From Chlorobiales bacterium (lineage in GTDB: Bacteria; Bacteroidota; Chlorobiia; Chlorobiales; Chlorobiaceae), in NCBI GenBank assembly GCA_022360275.1, contig JAKSDC010000185.1, positions 1 through 6,270 on the forward strand: 6,270 nt of DNA, read 5' to 3'. Made by a program: the position numbers and the translations under genes. The first letter of the stretch is position 1. Each line of letters opens with the position of its first letter. Below are positions 1-5,156 of this stretch, piece after piece. Below the pieces are notes generated by a model. That model did not search any database. It was not told where the DNA came from and saw nothing but the letters and a program-made list of their open reading frames with translations.

Positions 1-330
1 ATGAACGTTCAGGAGCTTGCAACAGCGGTTCAATACAATATCCCGGCAACAATTATTGTCTGGGAGGACGGAGGTTACGGCCTGATAAAATGGAAACAGC
101 TGAACAGGTTCGGCAAGTATTCGCATACGGATTTCAAGAATCCTGATTTAGTCAAGCTGGCTCAATCGTTTGGCTGCAGTGCTACAAGGGTGGAAGCTGC
201 AAGAGATCTGATCCCTGCATTACAGGCAGGTTTCTCAGAGAAAAGGAGACCTACGGTCATTGCGGTTCCTGTAGATTACGGTGAAAACATGAAGCTGACG
301 GAGAAACTGGGCAGAATCATCAGCCATTAA
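1..330 (+). CDS. alsS: Acetolactate synthase, catabolic type, C-terminal fragment (5' end outside window)
   Basis: This is the last 109 residues of a thiamine-diphosphate enzyme that condenses two pyruvates to 2-acetolactate. The methionine at base 1 is internal: in this family it directly follows the GDGGF part of the ThDP motif, which lies upstream of the window. What is visible is the end of the C-terminal ThDP-binding domain. The stretch VWEDGGYGLIKW (residues 20-31) places D23 and G25 where the catabolic enzymes BudB/AlsS keep their Asp-x-Gly metal ligands, whereas biosynthetic IlvB has the Asn-Asn form. The ending PVDYGEN (residues 90-96) also matches the PVDYxxN of AlsS/BudB. These comparisons are from memory. 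The catabolic enzymes lack FAD and feed acetoin or butanediol, or supply branched-chain amino acid synthesis. No acetolactate decarboxylase follows, so the role here is open. The assignment to the family is firm; the catabolic subtype is likely. Confidence 0.85.
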   Translation: MNVQELATAVQYNIPATIIVWEDGGYGLIKWKQLNRFGKYSHTDFKNPDLVKLAQSFGCSATRVEAARDLIPALQAGFSEKRRPTVIAVPVDYGENMKLTEKLGRIISH

Positions 331-360
331 CACGGTATCTACTCTGCCTTTATTCCTGCC

Positions 361-414
361 TGTTTTCCGTTTCTGTTCAACTCACCCAACAGGTTTGAGC
401 AGGTACGGAAAACA
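361..414. other. Long imperfect hairpin downstream of the acetolactate synthase gene
   Basis: Bases 361-370 (TGTTTTCCGT) pair perfectly with 405-414 (ACGGAAAACA). Inside them, 373-380 (CTGTTCAA) pair with 395-402 (TTGAGCAG) with one G-U. The two bases between the stems allow one more G-U (372/403) and one U-U mismatch, so the stem is about 20 steps long with a 14-base loop (381-394). It starts 31 bases after the synthase stop codon. No U-run follows directly on the + strand; the nearest T-rich stretch is at about 432-441. It may end or protect the synthase transcript, but it is not a classic intrinsic terminator. Confidence 0.5.
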
Positions 415-454
415 CTGTAACTTCCCTGACATTATTTTCTTAGGGGCTGTGGGC

Positions 455-504
455 GGGTTAAATTCAGGTCAATGGTGTCCCTTAAGTTCAACCCCTGAAT
501 TCAA
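455..504 (+). promoter_or_regulatory. Two mutually exclusive stems over the permease start codon
   Basis: Stem A pairs 458-468 (TTAAATTCAGG) with 494-504 (CCTGAATTCAA), 10 of 11 pairs, and includes the first base of the permease ATG. Stem B pairs 455-462 (GGGTTAAA) with 487-494 (TTCAACCC), 7 of 8 pairs. Both stems use 458-462, so only one can form at a time. No Shine-Dalgarno sequence lies in front of this ATG: the preceding bases are CCCCTGAATTCA. The arrangement could be a translational switch, but the stems are short and this is inference from pairing alone. Confidence 0.3.
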
Positions 505-1805
505 TGAGTCGAGGAAAAAGAAAGATTGGTCTTGCAGGTGCAATATCCATCGGGATAGGAGGAATGGTCGGAGGAGGAATATTTGCCGTTCTTGGTGAAG
601 CTGCATCTCTTGCGCACGGTGGAACACCGGCGGCTTTTTTCGTTGCGGGAACGGTTGCTCTTCTGACTTCTTATGCCTATGCAAAACTCTCGGTCAAATA
701 TCCCTCTCAAGGGGGCACGGTTGTTTTTATAGATACAGCGTTCGGTAACAACATTGCGTCGGGAAGTGCTAACCTTATGCTTTGGCTCAGTTATCTGGTC
801 ACCATTGCGCTCTATGCTGTTGCTTTCGCATCCTACGCTCTGACGTTTTTTTATGACAATACTTCCATGCTCATCAAGCATGTTTTGATCAGTGCCGCAG
901 TTCTGTTGCCGACGGCAATTAACCTGATAAGCGCATCGTTTGTCAGTAAATCTGAAACTGCAATCGTTGCTCTCAAGCTTATACTGCTGATTGTTATTAT
1001 TATTTTCAGCATATCCTCTGTAGACCCTGAGCATGTTTCAGCCGCTCATTGGGGTTCCATGTCTTCGATTTTTGCGGCAGGGATGATAATTTTTGTCGCA
1101 TATGAAGGTTTTGAGCTTATTGCCAATTCGGCTGAAGATGTTCAAAATCCAAAACGTAATCTGCCGATAGCTTTTTACTCTTCCGTTATAATGGTTTTTG
1201 TTCTGTATTTATTCATTGGAATAGTTACGGTCAGCACAATACCGGAAGAGGAGTTATTGGCCGCGAAAGATTACGCGCTTGCTATAGCAGCAAAGCCGGC
1301 TTTAGGCCAAGCCGGTTTTGTCGTAGTGGCAATTGCCGCTTTGCTTGGGACATTTTCAGCTATAAACGCCACTATATACGGAAACGCCAGATTAGGATAT
1401 GTTCTTGCCAAGGAAGGTCAGCTTCCCGAAATTTTTGACAAAAAAGTTTGGAATGAGCCGGTTATAGGGGTTGTCATTACAGCCGTCATTAGCTTATTGA
1501 TGGCAAACACGATCAACTTGAAGGAGATCGCAATTATCGGAAGCGCGAGCTTCCTGTTCATTTTTGCATTGATCAACGCGAGTGCTTTCAAATTGAGAAA
1601 AGAGATCGGGGGGAGTCGATATATATACATTGTTGCAGTATTGCTGAGTGTCACTGCGTTAATGACCCTGCTGATTAATACATTCGAAAGTAATTTCAGA
1701 GCCATTTTTGTGTTTGTCGCGTTTATCTGTGTTTCTGTTCTTTTTGAGATGACGTATGGTAAAAAACTGAGGGGGCATTTTATGGGGAGAAGGTACAATC
1801 CCTGA
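504..1805 (+). CDS. APC-superfamily amino acid permease, ApcT-like
   Basis: This is an inner-membrane amino acid transporter of 433 residues with about twelve hydrophobic segments, roughly at 12-36, 42-61, 86-117, 123-144, 150-173, 186-208, 219-246, 263-300, 319-336, 340-362, 372-392 and 398-418. The first helix carries the unwound-helix glycine signature IGGMVGGGIF (18-27), typical of the APC LeuT-like fold. It resembles Methanocaldococcus ApcT (MJ0609) along its length. Shared stretches include LLWxSY, AVAAKP-like IAAKP (261-265), AINATIYG (286-293) and LAKEGQLPEIF (301-311). K158 in segment 5 falls exactly at the lysine that in ApcT fills the Na2 site and makes transport proton-coupled, so I infer H+-driven amino acid uptake or exchange. 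The substrate cannot be read from sequence. The start is fixed by an in-frame stop at 483-485 and by the family N-terminus, although no Shine-Dalgarno site is visible. GC is about 42% in lines I counted by hand, against 50-57% in neighbours, which hints at transfer. Confidence 0.93.
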   Translation: MSRGKRKIGLAGAISIGIGGMVGGGIFAVLGEAASLAHGGTPAAFFVAGTVALLTSYAYAKLSVKYPSQGGTVVFIDTAFGNNIASGSANLMLWLSYLVTIALYAVAFASYALTFFYDNTSMLIKHVLISAAVLLPTAINLISASFVSKSETAIVALKLILLIVIIIFSISSVDPEHVSAAHWGSMSSIFAAGMIIFVAYEGFELIANSAEDVQNPKRNLPIAFYSSVIMVFVLYLFIGIVTVSTIPEEELLAAKDYALAIAAKPALGQAGFVVVAIAALLGTFSAINATIYGNARLGYVLAKEGQLPEIFDKKVWNEPVIGVVITAVISLLMANTINLKEIAIIGSASFLFIFALINASAFKLRKEIGGSRYIYIVAVLLSVTALMTLLINTFESNFRAIFVFVAFICVSVLFEMTYGKKLRGHFMGRRYNP

Positions 1806-1819
1806 CATAAAGTGTCAGG
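1801..1819. terminator. Short perfect hairpin between convergent genes, possible bidirectional terminator
   Basis: CCTGACA (1801-1807) and TGTCAGG (1813-1819) form a perfect 7-bp stem with a TAAAG loop. It overlaps the permease stop codon (1803-1805) and lies 7 bases past the stop of the convergent phosphatase gene. The position suits a shared terminator, but neither side has a solid U-run (AAATCATTTATT on +), so its efficiency is uncertain. Confidence 0.4.
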
Positions 1820-1826
1820 AAATCAT

Positions 1827-2627
1827 TTATTGTAAGGCTCTTTTTTTCCACCATACAGGCAGTTCGGCAATGGAATCGAGGATGGCGTCGGGTGTAATGT
1901 CGCCGTCGAGGTCCTGAGAGCGGAACTTGCCGGTGCGGACAAGCACGCCTTTTATTCCAGCACGTTGCGCTCCCTGCACGTCACCGATGATGTCATCACC
2001 GATCATGGCTGCATCAGTGCTTGGGCGTCCAAGCATTTCCAGTCCTGCATTGAAAAACTCTTTTGAGGGCTTTCCCAGGATGACCGCCTGACAACGTGCA
2101 GCATGTTCCAGAGCCTTGACGAACGGGGCAACATCCAGATGAAACCCGTCGGCACCGCGCCAGTAGCGAGTCATGCCAAGAGCGACAAATATGGGTTTAG
2201 GTTCAGCCATAAGCAGTCGGAATGCTCGGTTCAGGACGGGAAACGTCCATTGTTCTCCAAGGTCACCGATTACTACCGAAGAGGCTCCGAATTCAACGTC
2301 GGGATCAAGCTCTTCCAAACAGTTGAACTCCGCTTTTGTGGGCTGGAGGACAAACAAGGCTGCCGGGCCGGGAGCATGAGCCTTGAGCCATTGCGAAGCG
2401 GCAGCCGGAGGAGAAAAAATGGTTTTTTCTTCTGTATTGATGCTGAAGCCTGCAAGTTTTTCAACAAGGGCGCTTCTGGGTCGAGAGCTGGTATTGGTGA
2501 CGAAAAGATAGGGGATATTTTCCTTGTCAAGCCACTGAACGGCTTCCGCAGCTCCGGGTATGGATTCCTCTCCAACGTAAAGTACGCCGTCAAGATCGAT
2601 TAGCAAGGGGTGTTTTTGTATGCTCAT
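1827..2627 (-). CDS. HAD-superfamily IIA phosphatase, LHPP-like
   Basis: This 266-residue protein is a soluble haloacid-dehalogenase-type phosphatase with a C2 cap. All core motifs are present: motif I DLDGVLY (11-17), with nucleophile D11 and acid/base D13; motif II FVTNTS (42-47) with T44; motif III lysine K186 in LGKPS; and motif IV IGDDIIGDVQGAQ (209-221) with D211 and D216. The cap fills roughly 80-180. Length and many positions match mammalian LHPP (phospholysine phosphohistidine inorganic pyrophosphate phosphatase, about 270 residues), for example RAFRLLM, LDVAPFVKALE and VRTGKFR. The family acts on phosphohistidine, phospholysine or pyrophosphate-like substrates; the substrate of this member is unknown and could equally be a sugar or nucleotide phosphate. 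The gene stands alone, convergent to the permease. The bases before the ATG (GAAGACCGGC) offer only a weak ribosome site, but the motif I position supports this start. Confidence 0.93.
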   Translation of the reverse strand: MSIQKHPLLIDLDGVLYVGEESIPGAAEAVQWLDKENIPYLFVTNTSSRPRSALVEKLAGFSINTEEKTIFSPPAAASQWLKAHAPGPAALFVLQPTKAEFNCLEELDPDVEFGASSVVIGDLGEQWTFPVLNRAFRLLMAEPKPIFVALGMTRYWRGADGFHLDVAPFVKALEHAARCQAVILGKPSKEFFNAGLEMLGRPSTDAAMIGDDIIGDVQGAQRAGIKGVLVRTGKFRSQDLDGDITPDAILDSIAELPVWWKKRALQ

Positions 2628-2659
2628 GCCGGTCTTCTATTCTGTGAGATTTTGTATAG

Positions 2660-2884
2660 GCTATATTACGGTTAACTTGTAAAACACAAGGAGCAAATAC
2701 AAACAAGGACTACAGAAATCGACAACAGGATAAAGCGTGCATAGACGCGTTGCTTTTGAAAAGTTTAGGTGTATGTGTAGATTGTTTCCCTGCTTTTGCA
2801 CAGCGGCATGGTTTTCCGGTCTTGACCATCAAGGATATCGTTGCCAATAGAAAACGGCCTTTTTCTGGTGAAAAAGTTGCTTGA
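2660..2884 (+). pseudogene. Probable remnant of ribB (3,4-dihydroxy-2-butanone 4-phosphate synthase), C-terminal end
   Basis: The spacer between the phosphatase and macrodomain genes is open in one + frame from 2660 to the TGA at 2882-2884, but has no ATG or GTG; the only candidate start is a TTG at 2750. The part at 2795-2857 reads FAQRHGFPVLTIKDIVANRKR. It lines up with the end of RibB, where E. coli has FANKHNMALVTIEDLVAYR (from memory): F, A, H, T, I, D, V, A and R coincide at the right spacing, and a short basic tail follows in both. Just upstream, in another frame, ATGTGTAGA (2771-2779, MCR) could be the decayed GxMAR motif, which would imply a frameshift. The catalytic N-terminal two thirds are absent: the phosphatase gene occupies that space on the other strand. 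I read it as a decaying fragment. A chance match is possible because only about 25 residues align. Confidence 0.42.
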
Positions 2885-2926
2885 TTTTTAAAGATCAGGT
2901 GAAAATGCCGGTATGTATAGGAAGTT

Positions 2927-3463
2927 CTAAATGTTTGTCTGCTCAAATATTCGTTCGTAAAGGTCGAGGTCACGGTTACTGAATAAAACAAAACGAATGT
3001 GTTTGACGGAGGATAACCCCGTTAGTTCCTCGAGTACGGTTTTTACAGCGATTTGTGCTGCTTTTTCAGCCGGATAGCCGAATATGCCTGTAGAGACAGC
3101 AGGGAAAGCAACCGATCTGACTCCATGCTTTTCGGCTGCCCCGAGCGCATGGCGGTAGCAGTTCGCAAGCAGAAGGTCAGCAGGCGCATCTTTTCCATAC
3201 ACTGGACCGAGACAGTGTATGACATGTTTGTTGGGCAAGTTTTGCCCTCCTGTAATGACAGCTTCACCCGGTTGAATTGGTGCAAGCGGCCTGCACTCTT
3301 TTTCCAGTCCGGGCCCTGCGGCACGATGTATTGCTCCGGCAACACCGCCTCCCGGCAGGAGTTGAGCATTGGCCGCATTGACAATCGCCTCCATGTCGGC
3401 CTGATCGGCGATATCGCCCTGAACACATTCAAGGGTAATGCCATTAAGACGCAGAGTTGTCAT
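2927..3463 (-). CDS. Macrodomain protein, YmdB/O-acetyl-ADP-ribose deacetylase family
   Basis: This 178-residue protein is a single stand-alone macrodomain, the same size as E. coli YmdB and similar along its length. The ADP-ribose site is visible: VQGDI (14-18) for the adenine contact, IVNAANAQLLPGGG (27-40) with N32, and the phosphate loop FPAVSTGIFGYP (120-131). The family hydrolyses O-acetyl-ADP-ribose or removes ADP-ribose from protein or nucleic acid. One difference stands out: YmdB has GGGVDGAIH with catalytic Asp35, while this protein has GGGVAGAIH, putting alanine A42 there. Other bacterial and archaeal macrodomains share the Ala form, so it may bind ADP-ribose or use another mechanism. 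The start is well supported by AAAGGA (complement of 3467-3472) just before the ATG. The gene is divergent from the ATPase-GNAT gene; no ADP-ribosyltransferase or sirtuin gene is in view. Confidence 0.93.
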   Translation of the reverse strand: MTTLRLNGITLECVQGDIADQADMEAIVNAANAQLLPGGGVAGAIHRAAGPGLEKECRPLAPIQPGEAVITGGQNLPNKHVIHCLGPVYGKDAPADLLLANCYRHALGAAEKHGVRSVAFPAVSTGIFGYPAEKAAQIAVKTVLEELTGLSSVKHIRFVLFSNRDLDLYERIFEQTNI

Positions 3464-3510
3464 AATTCCTTTAGAAGTACAGTGTTGGCGGAAAGTGCTG
3501 TTGCCAAGAT

Positions 3511-3516
3511 AGTATA
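3511..3516 (-). promoter_or_regulatory. Possible -10 box for the macrodomain gene
   Basis: On the minus strand this reads TATACT, a good sigma-70-type -10, about 48 bases upstream of the macrodomain ATG, which is a sensible distance. No clear -35 box sits at the usual spacing. The nearby tandem ATTCAAT-GTTCAAT (3522-3535 on +) lies where the -35 region should be and could be an operator. For the opposite gene, TTGCCA (3501-3506) with TTCAAT (3523-3528) is a weak candidate pair. Confidence 0.22.
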
Positions 3517-3589
3517 CGACAATTCAATGTTCAATTTTCACTACTTTTCATCATAGAGGGATTTTCCTTGTCAATCCAAATGAACCGCT

Positions 3590-5065
3590 GTGGGTATAGA
3601 TCTCGAACTTCGAGTCAGTAATGATGAATGTGTCATTCCGGTTATACAGTCTTTTGTATCCGGGGCCATTGCACAGACTCGACTGAAAAGGAGGCTGCAT
3701 GAACGACTTGCAAAACTTGTTGTGCTGAGTGCATGTGATGCCGTCAAACATGCATACGGGACCGGTGAAGAGGGTTCGATAACAATTGGAATCAGGGAAT
3801 CACATGGGAAACTGGAAATAATCGTGCGCGATTACGGAATGCCTCAAGATATCGGGGCCATGGAATCAAGGCTGCGTCTGGGGGATGGTAAAAGCTCGAG
3901 GCTGTTCGGCATATCCTGTAAAGAGATCGCCGATGAGGTTCACTGGACAGGATACGGGCCGCAAGGCAAGGCGCTCAGGATCAGCAAGTGGTTCCACAAC
4001 AAGGATATTACAGAAGCCTTAAATGATGGAGCGCTGAAGGTTTTCGATAAGGATACGCCTCCTGCACCTGAGCAGAAGTACTCTGTTCGTCGCATGCGGA
4101 AAGGAGAGGGGATCGAGATCTCTCAATTGATTTACAAGGCTTACGGCGGGACATACTTCAATAGTGATGTTTATTATCCGGAACGTGTAGAGGCCTTGAA
4201 TGCAAAAGGAGCCGTTCTTTCTTTCGTTGCACTTGCTGAAAATGGGAGAGTGGTCGGACATTATGCACTTGAACGCAATATAGACGGCCCGGTTGCCGAA
4301 GGAGGAGAGGCGGTCGTCGATCCGGCTCATCGGGGCAGAAAACTCCTCGAACGCATAAAGGAAACCGCCCTGCAAGAAGCTCGCCGCATAGGGCTTGCCG
4401 GAGTATATGCCGACGCCGTGACGGTTCATCCCTATACACAGAAATCAAACGTGCATTTCAGGGCAAGGCTTGCCTGTGCCGATCTCGGCATTGCTCCGCG
4501 AAACGAGCACTTTCTCGGGATTTCAGGCGACCAGCCCCAGCGTATCTCCTGCCTGCTTTATTATCTGCATCTCGGTGAGCCCGAACAGCGGAACGTTTAT
4601 GTGCCATCCCGGCACAGGCCGATCATGGAAGAAGTCTACCGGAACCTTGGTTTTTCTGTTGATTTCGGGAAGGAACGGAACCCGGAGGGTAAAGGGGAGT
4701 GCACGGTAAGAGTTGATTCTGGGGCGGCAAAAGCAATGATTCGGGTTGACCGTGTCGGGGTCGACACGGTACACGCCATTCGCCATGCGAGGCGGGAATT
4801 GACCGAACACTCTCATGCGGAAGCTGTTTTTGCAGATCTGCCTCTTGCTGATCCGGTAACTCCGCATGCGGCAGAAGCCCTTGAGGAGTATGGCTTTTCC
4901 TTTACAGGTATCGCTCCGAATTTTTCCGAATCAGGGGACATGCTTCGTTTGGTCTATCTTACCGAACCGCTTCAACGGGAGCATATCGTCACCTACGAGG
5001 AGTTTGCCGGACGTTTGGTGGAATATGCGCTCTCGGAGCAGGAACGCATAAGGCAACAGTTTTAG
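3590..5065 (+). CDS. RsbW-like ATPase domain fused to GNAT acetyltransferase domains
   Basis: This 491-residue soluble protein has two or three modules. Residues about 4-136 resemble the anti-sigma-factor kinase fold (HATPase_c_2, RsbW/SpoIIAB type): an N-box helix ending ACDAVKHAY (48-56), a DYGMP turn (81-85) for the DxGxG box, and an EIADEVHW-x-ALRISKWF ending. Residues about 164-330 are a GNAT acyltransferase, with VVGHYAL (221-227) and the acetyl-CoA pyrophosphate loop VDPAHRGRKL (243-252). Residues about 370-458 look like the back half of a second GNAT fold (VFADLPLADP, ALEEYGFSFTGI, DMLRLVYL). In the ATPase domain the N-box Glu and Asn of RsbW correspond to L46 and D50, and the glycine-rich G2 box is SSRLFGI (102-108), so kinase activity is doubtful. 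The GTG start is forced by an in-frame stop at 3581-3583; no Shine-Dalgarno is visible. Such fusions exist in other bacteria, as far as I recall. Substrate and partner are unknown. No sigma factor or STAS antagonist gene is adjacent. Confidence 0.88.
   Translation: MGIDLELRVSNDECVIPVIQSFVSGAIAQTRLKRRLHERLAKLVVLSACDAVKHAYGTGEEGSITIGIRESHGKLEIIVRDYGMPQDIGAMESRLRLGDGKSSRLFGISCKEIADEVHWTGYGPQGKALRISKWFHNKDITEALNDGALKVFDKDTPPAPEQKYSVRRMRKGEGIEISQLIYKAYGGTYFNSDVYYPERVEALNAKGAVLSFVALAENGRVVGHYALERNIDGPVAEGGEAVVDPAHRGRKLLERIKETALQEARRIGLAGVYADAVTVHPYTQKSNVHFRARLACADLGIAPRNEHFLGISGDQPQRISCLLYYLHLGEPEQRNVYVPSRHRPIMEEVYRNLGFSVDFGKERNPEGKGECTVRVDSGAAKAMIRVDRVGVDTVHAIRHARRELTEHSHAEAVFADLPLADPVTPHAAEALEEYGFSFTGIAPNFSESGDMLRLVYLTEPLQREHIVTYEEFAGRLVEYALSEQERIRQQF
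4749..4770 (+). repeat. Perfect inverted repeat inside the ATPase-GNAT gene
   Basis: ACCGTGTCG (4749-4757) and CGACACGGT (4762-4770) form a perfect 9-bp stem closed by a four-base GGGT loop. It lies within codons for DRVGVDTV (residues 387-394), between the first and second GNAT-like parts. It could be a strong mRNA hairpin or a coincidence of codon choice. Confidence 0.45.
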
Positions 5066-5144
5066 GGCAATTCTATTATTTATTCCGCGACTCAATTGCT
5101 TCGTTGAGCGGATGGGAGGGGTCGACAATAAATAAAGGTGCCCT
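5064..5144. repeat. Nested inverted repeat in the convergent spacer
   Basis: Three arms nest about one centre: AGGGCA (5064-5069) with TGCCCT (5139-5144), TTATTTATT (5076-5084) with AATAAATAA (5127-5135), and CTCAA (5091-5095) with TTGAG (5104-5108), the last extended by CCG/CGG across a small bulge. All are perfect. The block begins inside the stop codon of the ATPase-GNAT gene and ends 12 bases before the stop of the convergent ligase gene. It may end transcription from both sides, although no U-run follows either way. The AGGGCA/TGCCCT ends could also be terminal repeats of a tiny degenerate element, but no target duplication is evident. Confidence 0.42.
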
Positions 5145-5156
5145 TTAGATGCTGTT

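Noticed and set aside
501..1034. A 177-codon open frame on the minus strand
   Set aside because: It lies antisense to the start of the permease, its composition is rich in Asn, Arg and Ser without any domain pattern, and the + strand frame has a clear family match.
1292..1303. Twelve-base palindrome AAAGCCGGCTTT in the permease gene
   Set aside because: It is inside coding sequence for AKPAL with ordinary codons; a single 12-mer palindrome is not enough to propose a site.
2103..2603. A 166-codon open frame on the plus strand
   Set aside because: It is antisense to the HAD phosphatase, whose four motifs are all intact on the minus strand.
2859..2876. CTTTTTC/GAAAAAG hairpin as a terminator of the macrodomain gene
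   Set aside because: The stem is almost all A-T, lies about 50 bases past the stop, has no U-run after it, and falls within the RibB-like frame.
2710..2991. A 93-codon open frame on the minus strand in the spacer
   Set aside because: It overlaps the 3' end of the macrodomain gene in another frame, shows no recognisable motif, and the opposite strand carries the RibB-like stretch.
3053..3556. A 167-codon open frame on the plus strand
   Set aside because: It is antisense to the macrodomain gene and runs into the divergent promoter region; no family resemblance.
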